Below are positions 11,668 through 23,830 of a DNA stretch of 64,000 nucleotides, in pieces (the first letter of the stretch is position 1; each line of letters begins with the position of its first letter). Made by a program: the position numbers and the translations under genes. Below the pieces are notes generated by a model that made no database searches, was not told the DNA's origin, and saw only the letters and a list, made by a program, of their open reading frames with translations. Source of the stretch: Micrasema longulum (taxonomy: Eukaryota > Arthropoda > Insecta > Trichoptera > Brachycentridae); NCBI GenBank assembly GCA_022494885.1, contig JAGVSM010001276.1:1-64000 (forward strand), read 5' to 3'.

Positions 11668-12310
11668 TTTTATTTATTTATTTTCATACTTAAGTTTATT
11701 GTTCATTATTTGAGAACATAAGTCCCAACTACATGGGACTAAAAGTCCTGTGTTGAGATGGGACGAGCAAATATATGACACAGACACATGTGTATATCAC
11801 CTCAAATAAAGGATTAGAAACATAAAAAATATTTTTTTTAAACATATATTATATGGCACATCAATATGATAAACAGTAAACTCAAGCATTTGGAAAATCA
11901 TCAAGGAGTTTCCTACTCAAATACCTCCTACTAAGGAAAATCCAGTCCTTAACTCCTTTCTTAAAAATATTTTTTGTCCCTGAGAGCTTAATACGTTCTT
12001 CCAAAATATTGAACACTCTCGGTGCAATAAATGAGAGATGTCTCTGAGAAAAAGTCGTACTGGTTTTGGGTATGACATAATTCATGCTCTGGGAAAACCT
12101 CGTATGGACATTTTGCTGAGACCTCTCCTTATTGTTCAACCATAAGTGTGTAAGTGCTTCTTTTAGGTACAGTTGTTTCATATCCCGCACCTTCATGTAT
12201 TGGAACAGCTGTTCTGACGGGTATGTTGGAGGGCGCCGGAACATTATTCTCAATAATCATGTTTGTGAAATTATGAGCGGCTTGAAAATAGATGCCGCAC
12301 GACCCCCCCA
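11668..12310 (-). pseudogene. LINE ORF2 C-terminus and 3' UTR
   Basis: Minus-strand translation ends MFRRPPTYPSEQLFQY, then LTHLWLNNKERSQQNVHTR, TTFSQRHLSFIAPRVFNIL and IFKKGVKDWIFL, closing near 11882. The QRHLSFIAPRVFN block is a hallmark of Jockey/CR1-like retrotransposon C-termini. An in-frame TGA interrupts the reading frame just upstream (around 12258). The 3' UTR includes a GTCCCATGTAGTTGGGACTT palindrome and ends with a T-rich run on + (AAATAAATAAATA on the minus strand) near 11670-11690. It is 5' truncated. Confidence 0.8.
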
Positions 12311-12884
12311 TTTATTTGTGATTGAGCTACTGATCATTCAATTTTGCGGTAAAGTAATTTATTCTTAATTTTCTCTCGCTAGACTCGTCACCAATTTGCT
12401 CGGCTGAAGGCACATGTTGCGAATAAAAGAGAACTGAGGAAAATTAATTCATTTGTAGAAACAACATCTGCCTTGGTAGACACCACACGACCGAGCGCCG
12501 GCAACTTCATACTTTGTAACTGTTGAATGATCAGGCAAACTTGTTATCTCCTGTTCTCGTGTCATTTTCTCCATCCCTAGTGGCATTTACGTACAGCGAG
12601 CGCGATGATTTGAACACTGATAGCCGAATTATTTATAATGGTTAAATGACTTGTCTTCTCCATATTGTTAATTAAAAAGACACATTTCGAAACTCAGAAC
12701 AGTAATTGCTCAAAAAAATGTGCCAGTCGTTTATTTCTACAGGTTATTCACAAATTCAATGTCACAAAAATAATATCTATGCATTTAGTGAGGTGATAAT
12801 ATATTATTTTCTATAAAAATAAAAAAAAATACGAATTATTGTTTATTTATCATTATAAATTTAATGAATCGATGAAAAATATAC

Positions 12885-12985
12885 ACGGATTCTTCTTAGC
12901 GGGAAAACGAATTCCCACGTGGATGCGGGTCGAGAAATTGCGTGGGGCGAAGCTCTAGGGCTTCTACGATATCATTTAGTGGAAA
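12885..12985 (+). repeat. Dispersed repeat C
   Basis: GGGAAAACGAATTCCCACG, TCGAGAAATTG and GGGGCGAAGCTCTAGGGCTT match 39850-39955 in reverse orientation. GC content is above the surroundings. Function and class unknown. Confidence 0.55.
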
Positions 12986-13067
12986 AGACAGTATTTTTAT
13001 TTTAATGAAACAAGTGAATATCCTTGATATGCGGTATGCAGTGTCAATCGGTCACAATCCCATCAGC

Positions 13068-13330
13068 TTGCCCACCACATACCGCACACCGCATCTGAGG
13101 ACATAATTCTCCTTGGCGGTGCCCACATACACGGAAAAGTTGCACGTTGTCAAACGAGAAAAACCGTATCTGGTAGCCTTTGTATCTTTTTGCTGAAAGA
13201 AAGTAATCCAGAAGTACATAATATGTATTTCATTGGATTGAGAAAAGAGGGAAGTGAATTCTTCACTGACTGGGATTAAATTGATTGGACATGATTAATT
13301 TGCCGAAATGATTTAAAAGCCTTAAAATTA
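13068..13330 (-). repeat. Dispersed repeat B, inverted copy
   Basis: Reverse-orientation relative of 7552-7815, without the small internal duplication seen there. Confidence 0.6.
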
Positions 13331-13544
13331 TTTTTGGAAGCCACCAGATCTGTTCTGACGGGACCTATAACAGGGCCACGGATAGTAGCGAGACGCTCCA
13401 TTCGGTAATGACAGAGAAGGGGAAACGGGCAAATCTACAGGATGTGTTCAAAAGATTGGTTAGGATATCCGCAGTAGCACGAAGGGGAGTCAACAATATT
13501 AAAAACAAATAATCACAATCCCAACAAATCAGATGGATTAAGAA

Positions 13545-13790
13545 TTGATGCCACTAACCTGGTTCGTTCTTGATAGATTTGCAGTGGTCCGACTAGTCAA
13601 TTGCGAGCGGCACCAACACCAGGACAGGCTCCCGATCTGAAGCTGAACATTGGTGGTTAGTGGAAACAATGTCTATGATGCGATACACCTTCAACAAAAT
13701 AAACGCACGATTCACTATACAAGGTCTTATTGTGGCTGATGATCAAAGGATACTAAGGTGGGAAGTGAACTGTGGTTGCGGGTAAAAAAA
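13545..13790 (+). repeat. Dispersed repeat G
   Basis: Matches 39500-39750 inverted. Landmarks are ACCTGGTTCGTTCTTGAT, GTCCGACTAGTCAATTGCG, GAGCGGCACCAACAC and TATACAAGGTCTTATTGTGG. The relative keeps a 65-codon open frame across the same stretch, but this copy has stops, so coding is unproven. Confidence 0.55.
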
Positions 13791-13799
13791 GAATGTTGA

Positions 13800-14640
13800 A
13801 GTTTTGACAATAAACATTGTTAACAATGCATACCCACATAATTTGCAACCACTTCTTCTTGTCGATTTGACGAGCTGTTCATCTCATACTACTCATTTTG
13901 CGTTAATGAGGCTCGACTTTTCTTCCATGGAGTCTTACGGGTGAGCGCTGATCGCTGATCGCCTCATCAATAGTTAAATGAGCAATAAGAACAGTTCAAT
14001 ACGATATTGTGTGATATATTTCCTTGATAGCAACCACTTTTAGTATTAAATGGTTAAATTAATCTTTTTTATGATATTGCGATAAACGTTTGAAGTAGAA
14101 ATTTTCCCCAGTCGTACATTCCGGAAATACGCGATAAATTACAGTCGCGTTCTGCTGGTAATCTTTTGAATTGATATTATATTCTACTGTGAAGATGTGT
14201 AGGTACTCGGTACCGTAATAAAAATGCAATAAAAAAAATTCATGGAATGAGAATAGCATAACGCATAGTAAAGACCGGAGTTCTATTCGAGTCATGTAGA
14301 CGAGGCTTCTTATGATCTTCCTTCGTTCTTTTTAAAACAGAGAAAATAAATCCTTGCCTCTGCAAAGAATTCGCTTCAAAATGATCATTTATCCTTTATA
14401 TAAAACGTGTTTATTCACTCATTTATTACGCCATGTACATTTCTTAAACAACATTTTGATAATGTCCAAATGTTAGTGGACAAAGCTGGATTTCACCTCA
14501 ATAATAATTAAGATTTCAATTTATCGCAACAGAAAGAAAAAAAAAATGAAAAAAAAATATAGAAACCTATCACCATTCGTCATTCTGCGTATATTTGCAC
14601 ATCCACATTTTTTAAATTTTGAACAAAAAAAAATCTAGAC
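13800..14640. other. Unassigned AT-rich DNA
   Basis: No gene or known repeat identified. Confidence 0.5.
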
Positions 14641-15115
14641 TTTTGACATTTGACCGACAATTGGCATGGACATCTCACATCAATAATTTAATTAGCAAAA
14701 TAGCAACATTATCGATTTTTTTTTCAAAAAATCAAAAACCTTGTTCATAAAACGGAAAAAATCCCATCTATGAAAAAATGACATAAACAGACTACAAAGA
14801 CAGCAAAATAAAATATTAAAGCTATTATCTGACTTCGCTTTTCTAAAACCAACTAAAGAACTGTTTAAAAAACTAAATAACACAAGAATATTAGAAAATA
14901 TCACATACAACATTCCAAAACAAGACTAGGACAATCAAGACTAATAAATCAGGGACTGAAATTATACAGTAAACTACCAGACAAAACTAAACAAAAGACT
15001 CTGCCAAACTTTTCAAAAGGTGTAAAAAATATTGTAATCAACAACAGAGCATGAAAGAAAAAGATATATGAATTTGTAATATGATCCGTAAGGGTTGATA
15101 AATAAATTTCAAATC
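14641..15115 (+). pseudogene. Degraded LINE C-terminus
   Basis: Translated pieces resemble a Jockey/CR1-type C-terminal half: DRQLAWTSHINNLISKIATLS near 14650-14715 and RLGQSRLINQGLKLYSKLPD near 14925-14985. They lie in different frames with many stops. The 3' end is A-rich (GATAAATAAATTTC) near 15100. Confidence 0.6.
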
Positions 15116-15944
15116 TTTTTTTATTGTTTTATTAAATTATTAAATTAAATTGTAAAATTAAAAAGCGTTCTAAATTTTCAGTTCGGATTTTAGTTTAACA
15201 ACAAACGTGTAACGGATAGTTCCGATTTGCGCTTGCTATGACGAACTTCAGCCCTACAAGAAATTGGATACAAAAATGTTTTCTTACGTGCGGTAAAAAT
15301 TAAATTATATGGCAAAGTATCTGGAATATGTACGAAAAAAGGATTGAATAATATTGAATTTATAATTACCTACTTTGAACGACGACACGAATCAACTGAT
15401 GAAAAGAGAGTTGTGGAAGATTTCCGGTTTACTTACCGTCAACGGACCAATCAGCAGAACTGGCCGAGAAGAAGCGAAAGAGAACTTGATACGTCACACG
15501 CGGAGTTATTTCAGAAACACAAAACTTTATAAAATATCCATACATAAATATTAAGATTTTTTTGGATTTGTTTAATAGTTTATTAATATTTTTTTTTAAC
15601 TGCTGAAGTTCCTCATTACCTTCGGGCCGTTGTATTGCTGTGAACTATAGCTAAGCTCGTGGTTGATAAACAGAATGGTTTTTGGCCGCATGAATGACTA
15701 TTAGCCAATGGCATGTTATTACTCTAAGGGCTAATACGATTCAAGGAAAATAGGGGATCATAAATAAAGACAGAAAAAAATATTGTTTGAATTTTGAGAA
15801 TCACGTAAAATTAATAAAACATCATCGATCGGTTGCCATATTGTCGACAGCTCCTATGTGATGCTAAAGTTTCCCAACATCTTGCGAAGCATGCTTTCGC
15901 GTTTTATGACGTAGTCATCACCGTACATGCATGTGTGTGTGTAT
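15116..15944. other. Unassigned region
   Basis: A short open frame at 15344-15532 has no recognisable family. Nothing else is seen. Confidence 0.4.
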
Positions 15945-15965
15945 GTGTATGTATGTATGTATGTG
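15930..15965. repeat. GTGT/GTAT microsatellite
   Basis: A TGTGTGTGTATGTGTATG run passing into four GTAT units. Confidence 0.9.
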
Positions 15966-16949
15966 GACTGTAAAGGTATTCTCGGCTGGGGTAATCTGTG
16001 ATTGTTCCCACACCACTCCGCTGAGTAGACGGATGACTTACCAGGAGCACAGACGAGCATGTGGGTGGGAATTACCTATCCCAGCGTGAGTCGAGTACGT
16101 AAGCCGGCTCGATACACATTCCCCGCACAAAGCCGGTACAGAGCCGTATACGTATTACCTGTTTACATGTTATGTTCTCCGGTGCCTAGTACGTAGAGTT
16201 CGTCACTTTGTTCGTCGTGAGTCTGGCGTGTCAGAAATAACGAATTGGTTTCGATATTATCACTAATATTTTCTACCTCACAAAAGACGCCTTTTAACAA
16301 CGTAATTTTTTTGTAAAATTAAAATTATTTTTCTTAAAACATAGAGATGTTTCGGGACGGTCGAGTTCATTCTTTCAATTTCTTCTTGAAATGTGAAACA
16401 CGTAGATTTCAGGAGTCGGGAAAATACAAAACATATTGATTCCTCAAAGTCAACCATGGCTAAACTTATCAACAAATCGAAATGGTTAAATTTGTTAAGA
16501 AATCCCGGTGTCATTAATTTACTCTATGGTTTTCTTAAAAAGGTAATATTTGTATATTGAAATACGGAAACCATTATATTGCGCTCTCTTACCAGCCTTC
16601 AGAAAAAAAATATATATAATGATTTATTTTATTTATTTATTCAAAGAATACCTGTCATTATAAAAAAACAATATTTACAAATAATCTTAATTATAGGGCA
16701 ATTATTGTTTTCTATGTATAACCTATGGGTAGGTAACCCCGACAGAAAATTCCACCGAAGAAGGCAAAGGGAAACCACTTCGGTCAATAATTCCCAGGAT
16801 ATCACCATGAAGAGAAGCTTTCTCCCAAGTGATCGTCAACGTCGGGAGGACAAAAAAAGCGTACCCGTGAAAAGTCGTTCCGTATCATTCCACTTGTAAA
16901 AGAAATAAATATTACAACATTAATTAAAAGAAAAAGTTTTTTGTTTACT
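15966..16949. other. Unassigned region
   Basis: GC-richer near 16080-16180, where AAGCCGGCTCGATAC is shared with 25626-25640. No convincing gene. The open frame at 16579-16899 is basic and low-complexity and has no family I recognise. Confidence 0.35.
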
Positions 16950-18540
16950 CAGTTTTTTTTATTATCATTATTTTTTTATTTTAGTTTTTTTACAATAAAC
17001 ATAACTGATAAAACAGAGTATTAAAAAAATAAAGCATAATTACATAGCAATGAAATACATATTAATAGTAAAAATAGTAAACAAAAAATCCCACAAAGGC
17101 ATGGCAAGAAAATGTTCATGAATTTTTGCTCCTTTAATAAATAATTGACAGTTATAATTTTTGTGTAACATAAGAAAGAAAATGTAAAATATTCTGTAAA
17201 AGATTATATGGCATTTTATTTATTGTTCGTGGGTATACAAGAAAATGTTTATGAATTTTGCTCCTATAATAAATAATTGATAGTTATAATTTTTGTGTAA
17301 CATAAGAAAAAAAATGTTAAATATTCTGTAAAAGATTATTTGGCATTTTATTTTAAAGTAATTAAAAAGGGAAATAAAAAATATTTTTAAAAAAACACAA
17401 AAACACTCACAAAATAAATCATAGTAAAAAAGAATTCATATCTTTAGTTTGAATCCAGGATAGAGCATGTTTTTTAAAAGAAAGAAAATTTTGAAAGTTT
17501 GTAATCAATGAAATATTATCAGTAAAAAAAGAATTAAAAATTTTTGGGCCTATAAAATATGCATGTCTCTGTGCGAGACTCGTTTTACAATGTGGTATTT
17601 CTAACACACGATTCCTTCTTTGACTTGATTTATTTGAATTACTTTCAAATAAATTTTGGTTCTTAAATATATATTTTAAACATTGAAATCAATATATTTG
17701 TCTTAGATCTAAAAGTTTAGCTTCTTGGAACAATTAGATAGAGGGAAAAGTGCGATTTTTGTGAAGCATTATTTTTAATATAAATTTTTGAACAGTTTCT
17801 TATGGTTTAATATGATTGTTGTAAGTTCCCCTCATCCAATTATTCCATAGGAAAATGATGACTGTACAAGTGCATAATTTACCATTTTGATCGTATTTTT
17901 AGCTGGGCTTAAATATTTGGTTTTTTGAACACATAGGTTAAATATCTTAGTTTATTAACAATTACTTCAAGATGATTAGTCCATTTAAGTTGACAGTCAA
18001 TGATTACTCTCAGGTATTTAATGCACCTTTCAGACATCATGTTTTCGCAGTTATTACATATGTCAAGATTACAATATTTATTATGAAACATTACATTAAG
18101 GGAAGAAATAGGGGAAGATGATTTTGAGTTGTAAAATGGAATAAACAGTGTTTTATTACAATTTAGCGAGAGAAGATTTCGATCTAACCACTCCTTGATA
18201 ATAGGTATACATATAATGGCTTTTTAAAAAGTATTATCCCAGGTATCACTTTGTTCAATTATTGCAGTATCATCTGCATAAGAAACTAATTTATCAGGGA
18301 CAGCTATATTTCAAAGATCATTAATATATATAAGAAACAACAACGGGCCAAGAACCGTTCCTTGTGGGACTCCGTGTATAACAGTTTTAGTATTACTAAC
18401 ATTAATTCCGATCCTGGTACATTGCAGTCTATTTGTTAAGTAACTTTCAAAAAACAACAAGCACTCATTTTTTATGCCAATTTGACGTAATTTACTTATT
18501 AAAATTCTATGATTTACTGTATCAAAGTTCTTCATATGTC
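16950..18540 (-). pseudogene. LINE reverse transcriptase remnant
   Basis: Minus strand. It begins at FDTVNHRILISKLRQIGI (about 18535), continues with FFESYLTNRLQCTRI and HGVPQGTVLGPLLFLIYINDL, then a TGA, then LVSYADDTAIIEQSDTW (18245-18290) with the catalytic YADD. Next is LRVIIDCQLKWTNHLE near 18010 and the C-terminal AQRHAYFIGPKIFNSF near 17540, ending at 17419. Motif order and spacing fit Jockey/CR1-type elements. It is 5' truncated with at least one stop and frameshifts. The long AT-rich 3' UTR runs to about 16950. Confidence 0.88.
17105..17356. repeat. Tandem duplication in LINE 3' UTR
   Basis: Two units about 133 bp apart, starting at 17105 and 17238, each beginning CAAGAAAATGTT and sharing AATAAATAATTGA and TTTTTGTGTAACATAAGAAA. 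Confidence 0.85.
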
Positions 18541-18580
18541 AATATTTTATCTAAATACACACCAAGGTCATAATTTCAAT

Positions 18581-19320
18581 TCAATGCGTATTGAAAACAA
18601 GAAACGCTGTATTTATTATGGACCATTTGTTATATAGATGATAAATCATCGTACGGAACGGTAAATAACTATATTTTAACAATGTCGCCAAAGCTAAGAA
18701 AAGAATTATAGCATTCAAAACATGGTGGTATATTTGAATGCTTAAAATATCACGGATTGAAGGAGTTCGCAACGATGAAGTATTAAGACGCATGAAAAAA
18801 GAAAGATAAATAGTTAATGCAATTAAGAAAAGTGAGGAGTGAGGAATAGTCTGAATCGTGTCAAAAGAAATATTCAAAGGAAAACTCAATTTGGGAAGGC
18901 GATGAATCTTCCGGCCTAAAGTAAGTGGTTCATCTGTAGCTCCAAATCCTTGTTTGGAGTAACTGCGGACAAAATAAAAATTGCCACGATGATAGCCAAC
19001 CCCCCCGCGTGGCAGAGTAAGTAGAAGAGTGTAAATGTATTTTATTTTGTAGTTACGTGAACGTAATACCCGCGTCAATTCTGTGTCAGCTTTAAACTCC
19101 AAATAAGGTTCGTCGTCTCCTGTTTCCCAATCTTGTTGACTTTATTTCATCGCCGTATAAATCCGACGTCCCTGGAGAGCTCGGTACACTGGCGTCGCGA
19201 CGCCTAATCCTTCCCTGAAAACTAAAAGTAGGGTTCATCTCCTTCTCCCGACTGAAGAGTGCTATTGTCCTCTTTACAACAAAGAGCACAAAACACTAGA
19301 GCTTTCGAGCCATCTAGTGA
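18581..19320. other. Unassigned, GC-mixed, open on the minus strand
   Basis: The minus strand is open for 173 codons (19102-18581), but the translation has no motif I recognise and its composition is ambiguous. It may be a decayed retrotransposon part; no function is claimed. Confidence 0.25.
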
Positions 19321-19814
19321 TCGGCTATTGGAGGGTATTTATAATATTACGTAACCATTTGTTGGCGGAATTTTAAAAGCGGTGATTTTGGATGATTCTT
19401 TACAGTTTTATTGATCTTTCTTTATTCGAAATACGTTATGTCACTTTTATCCAAACTCGAGTGAAAAAATATCGGAAATTGATAAACGTCATATGTTAAT
19501 ATTATTATGTAGCCAATTCGGGGATGCGTACAATATGATTCGAAACGAATAATTGCACATGGACAGTTGTCACCGGAGTTTGCTGCATCCGTTCTCTCAT
19601 TACTTCATTCCTTACAAAGTCGAACCACCGCACACCTATTCTCAAAACTCAGAATTTCGCTGTTTTGGGTACTAGTGAGGTGTTACGATTCGCATCCGTC
19701 AGAAGAGAATACCTGTTATGCAAGCGTTCAATAGGCTTTATATTTGGTTTTCACTGAGTAAATAACCGATCTCCAGAGAGCCTTCACACTGTTGAATGTG
19801 GCGCCTGCTATTCT

Positions 19815-19965
19815 ATAAATATTTAGTAATCACTGTTAAAAATGAAATAGGATAAGATTCATCAATTAAGTATATCTTGATAAAGTTAAAGATTAAAATT
19901 CGGTCGGTAGAAAAAATAAAAATAAGTGGTAAAAATCAAAGTGATTTTATTTTTATTTAATTCTT
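19815..19965 (+). repeat. Solo arm related to the 54780 and 50712 fold-backs
   Basis: Shares TATTTAGTAATCACTGTT, TCTTGATAA, a CGGTCGGTAGAAAAAATAAAAATAAGTGG-type segment and a TTAAAAA/AAAGT end with 54780-54935. The GAAA of the hammerhead-like core is mutated here. Confidence 0.55.
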
Positions 19966-20461
19966 AATAAATAATTATTTTATTCATTCTTCCTCCGCAG
20001 CGTCATCGTTGATCATATATTTTCAAGTACAAAGTACTGCGAATACATAAAACTTCATTTCTTATAATTTCATTTCCTTCTGTGAAATTCTCGTGCGGCC
20101 ATTACCTCGAATATCATTATATTATGACGCTCTAAAATATGAGTAAAACTGAAAACATCTTCAGACGTTGGTTTGTAGTCATTTTCTTCTTTGTGCGTTA
20201 ATTAAAAACTTAATTAGGGAATAATGTTAGCGCGTTGTAAAAAATGTATTTACTGTGGATTCTACATAATATATACATAATATGAACGCTACCTAAGTTA
20301 CAAATATAAATATGAAATAAATTGTTCATAGTTATTATTACGTCTCTTTTAAGGTTCTTTGTAGACAGAAATCAAGAAATTATTTTTATGGTTAAACGAT
20401 CTGTAGTTATTTGAACTTTAATTTTGTATGATATTTCAAATTGAAAATGAATTAACATCTT

Positions 20462-20858
20462 GATTTGTTACAACAGAGAAGGAAAACATTTTTGAGAGGA
20501 AAATATGGAAGTCTAGGCATTTACAAGGCTTGACCCTGGCTGGTTAAAGTGGCCACTTTACACACTGAGTTACATTCGCCATTCTGCTCATGCTTAAACA
20601 TCCAGATTTTCTCACCTCTTCCATTTGTTGACGTATGTGAAGTAAAAGAGCTGAAACCTTTATCTTGTTGGTGGTAAACTTCCTACTAGGCAACGCCTGA
20701 AAGCAATTTTTATACCTCTTATACCGGTTTATTTAATGAACAATGTTCTGATTTTGTCCAAATGTTTGTTTGACATGCTAAATTTCTTCTCGAGGGAGTT
20801 ATTTAGGTCTGAATTAATTACAACAGAGAGGTAAAACATTTTTGAGAAGGGAATATGT
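20462..20858 (+). repeat. Family A repeat with the start of a second unit
   Basis: A complete unit (ACAACAGAG, core, CACCTCTTCCATTTGTTGAC, GAGCTGAAACCTTTAT, TACTAGGCAACGCCTGAAA, TGTCCAAATGTTTG, CTCGAGGGAGTT) followed at 20819 by a new TACAACAGAGAG / GAGAAGGGAATATG start. This shows that units can lie head to tail. Confidence 0.75.
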
Positions 20859-20861
20859 TTA

Positions 20862-21140
20862 CAATTGCCGGCCTTAAATGAGAGACATCTTAAGGCCTCG
20901 GTAACTGGTTGCCAGCAGTAAACAAAGGATATCGGGCTTAAAAAAGAGACTGTCGGCCATAATCGGCTAATTTTGGCTTTTTAGAGCTTCGTTTAGTCAT
21001 TCATACTTGTCGATTCGTGCGACAGAGACAACGCTCTAAGAAGCCAAAGTTGACCGGTTATGACTGACAGTCTCTTTCTCAGCCCGAAGCCTCTAATTTA
21101 CCGCCAGCAACTGGTAGCCGGCAGTGTAGAGACAAAAGTC
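20862..21140. mobile_element. Inverted-repeat MITE next to family A
   Basis: Arms of roughly 120 bp: 20867-21000 (TTGCCGGCC, AACTGGTTGCCAGCAGTAAA, AAGAGACTGTCGGCCATAATC, TTTTAGAGC) pair imperfectly with 21015-21135. It begins directly after the broken second family A unit. A third arm-like copy is at 22155-22255. No coding. Confidence 0.65.
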
Positions 21141-21276
21141 CTGAATTGAAATGTTTAAATATTGCTTTTCTTTAATATGAATATGCCTTTGAATATTTCC
21201 TTCAACCGGTAATACACTTTAAACTATTTATTGTGCTACGGCTCCCTCAAAAACAATGAGTGAAGTTACCGTTTCG

Positions 21277-21320
21277 GATGCAAGTAGCCGGCGCAGCTCG
21301 CCGCGCCGGCTACTTGCATC
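21277..21320. repeat. Perfect 18-bp GC-rich hairpin
   Basis: Arms 21277-21294 and 21303-21320 with an 8-nt loop. Read on the minus strand it is bordered by CCGTCGATG on the 5' side and CCGAAACGG on the 3' side, the same frame of short boxes as the arms of the element at 45156-45453. It may be a degenerate hammerhead-like stem II. Confidence 0.7.
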
Positions 21321-21344
21321 GACGGCCCGCTCGGGGCGACCGTG

Positions 21345-22150
21345 AAGGTTAACTTTGGGTATATATAACTGTGTTTTTTGTAACTTTAAGTATTTTTCTT
21401 GAAGTAAAAGTAATAATTGATTTATTGTTGCATTTTTATTGACCAAAATAATTGTGAAAACTTACTAATGCTGTCATCAAAAACACCATTTTTAAAACAC
21501 TAAAAATAGCATAATTAAATTTCAAATACTCCTAAAGTATGTTATTAAGCTGAGTCAAGGCATGAAAAAGTTCTCAACATATCATCGCATCATTAAAATT
21601 TGTTAGAGATATAACCACTTTGTGGGATTATTTTCGGTTTTAAAGATATTACATTTTTCTTTATATGTGCCCGCGTAAAAAATAACGAAATTGAACTTAC
21701 TATTCCCTTAACCCGCAAACTTATATTATAACTCTTACACGAAGAATATGATCTTAGTGCATGAATCAGAAATAATAAGATATTTTGTCATACCAATAGG
21801 ACAAGTAATGTTCGAATAGGCTTTCGTTGCTAACAACAAAGAAATTAAGAAGGTTAGATTGAGTCACACATAAAACTTCTCGTGTTTATATGAATTATGG
21901 TTTAATTAAATACGTATGAATGGCATCTGATCCCTTTATTTATTTTTAGCGGAAAGTGCCTAAGAAAAGCAGCAAAAAATATCCAATTAGTATAAAAACA
22001 TTTTTAAAATCAAAATAAATTGAGTTGAATCAACGAAATTATATTTTATTTGCTGGCACATCTCTAAACTGTCACTTCGAGTCATTTCAAATCCAACAAG
22101 TCTGATTTCGTTTTTTGTCCAGCTAGATTGATCAAATCGTATTCTGTGTG
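21345..22150. other. Unassigned AT-rich DNA
   Basis: Nothing recognised. Confidence 0.5.
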
Positions 22151-22154
22151 TCAT

Positions 22155-22255
22155 CTCTGTCGCACGAGTCCGGTATCTAGACACAATGATACACGTGAAT
22201 GAAAGTTCTACAAAATCTAAGTTAGCCGATCATGGCTAACAGTCTCTTTCTTAAT
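22155..22255 (+). repeat. Single arm of the 20862 MITE
   Basis: CATCTCTGTCGCACGAGTC, GTTAGCCGATCATGGCTAAC and AGTCTCTTTCTT correspond to the right arm of the element at 20862-21140. Confidence 0.5.
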
Positions 22256-23290
22256 TTTTTTATTATTTTATTTTATTCCAGTAAAATGGCTATATAGTGA
22301 AGAGCCAATTCTATCATATAAACATGAACATAATTATAAATTCAAACAAAAATATAACAATAAACATAAATATAACAATAAACATAAATATAAACATAAA
22401 ATAAAATTTGTCCTTAAGCCCGAGTGCTTTATTTACTGCCGAATACGTTTTTAGACAAGCTCATTTTTAGTGTAAATATTATTTATATTTGAAAATAGTT
22501 GGCTTCTTGTAAATCCAAGTAAAAACTATTTTAAAATCCACCAACAAAGTATTCAACGAAAAACCCTAGTATACTTTGGCAATAAAACTCCTTGACTTGT
22601 GGAAAAAATAGTAACACGCACGTAAAATATTAACCCGGCGCGCGGCGCGGCCATATACTCGAGTGTTCATAAAAGCTATACTACTGTCTCACTTTATTGC
22701 CTTTAAGAATATATTAATGTACCTAGATAAATTGCTTTGTAGTGCGTTACAGTTTTAGAACGTTTACTTAGCAAAATACTACACGTATTTAAAATAATTG
22801 TAATAGGATATTTTTTTAATTAATAATTTATTACATATATTATATTTTGTTACCAGGGAATCTATTTAAGCAACTTAAACTTAAAAAGTCGGTAAGTGGT
22901 TTTATACTAATATTTACTAACATTAGTTAAGATGTTTGACCACAAAGGTAATGCTTTAAACATAAATAATATCCATAAAATAACTTAATTGGAATGTTAT
23001 GTACAAGTATTTCATAAACTACATACATAATATATTATGTACATGAGCGTACGTAGCTATTCCTTTTAATATCTGTGTAACTGTGTACCAGCAATATCTC
23101 GGGAGGGTATTAGATCAACGTCACGGGGAACCTCATAAGCTTTAATAGCAAAAGCTCCTCGGGATTACCTACCATTGGAGCTTGTTACAATAAAACAAAT
23201 CAATAAACTAACAGTTATAAAAGTACCTGTTCGAAATACTCCGCAGCTAACCTTATTTTTCTAATCTACTGGGGTGGTTTTCTGAATCTT
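22256..23290. other. Unassigned AT-rich DNA
   Basis: There is a short CATAAATATAA tandem near 22360-22400. ACCACAAAGGTAATGCTTTAAACATAAA at 22930-22957 resembles the tail shared by the elements at 6527 and 50712. No gene. Confidence 0.4.
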
Positions 23291-23322
23291 TTCTATCCCC
23301 TAGAACTCTCTAGGGGATAGAA
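23291..23322. repeat. Perfect 14-bp hairpin
   Basis: TTCTATCCCCTAGA and its complement separated by four bases. Confidence 0.9.
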
Positions 23323-23511
23323 ATTATTACTCAATCAATTTAGGGAATTTTATTTTTTGCAATGGATTTTTTTGCATTTTTGAATTTTCAGGTAGCTTGA
23401 ATATTTACACATACTTTTAAGTTTGTAAGTGACAATTTTTGATGGAAGTTCTTTGTAATTTATTATGGAAATAAAATACGAGTGATACTTTAATCCACAA
23501 ATTAGGAATAT

Positions 23512-23554
23512 CCAGTGACCGGTTTCATCGCTTTCGCGACAACTTCGAGACTGG
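23512..23554 (-). ncRNA. Hammerhead-like ribozyme motif H2
   Basis: Minus-strand relative of the motif at 6527-6569. Stem I is CCAGT/ACTGG. Stem II is TCGC/GCGA with a GAAA loop, followed by the conserved GAAA (complement of 23523-23526), stem III CCGG (23519-23522) and UC. The box reads CTCGAAGT, one change from the 6527 copy. Flanking DNA on both sides also matches that copy, so this is a dispersed element. Confidence 0.55.
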
Positions 23555-23684
23555 TGTCTTTATTAAGTGATGCTAGTAGTACTAGTACTTAAAAACGTCA
23601 AAATATACACAATAAGTTTCTTTTAGTTACCTTTTTTCCCGAAAAAGTATTTTCAGCAGTACTTATTCCGTTTGTCTTCCATGT

Positions 23685-23830
23685 TTGAGATTCCAGGTTC
23701 GGTTCCTGATGAAGTCTTTATATGTTTTTTTACAAACGTTATCCTCCCTACCTTGACTCCCAAAGAACAAGGCTGACCATCTAACCTTCTTTAACGTAGT
23801 ATGGTAATACGTCCCAATTGACCTACCAAT
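23685..23830 (+). mobile_element. Possible tRNA-derived SINE
   Basis: A B box-like CAGGTTCGGTTCCTG with a short stem, followed by a body rich in CCTTGACTCCC and GACCTACCAATACG. The A box is unclear. Confidence 0.35.

Noticed and set aside
18581..19102. Membrane protein gene on the minus strand (173 codons)
   Set aside because: The hydrophobic stretches come from AT-rich DNA. There is no family pattern and no conserved neighbours.
21228..21446. Coding frame over the 21277 hairpin
   Set aside because: The frame is open only because of the palindrome; the peptide is a mirror of codons and has no family.
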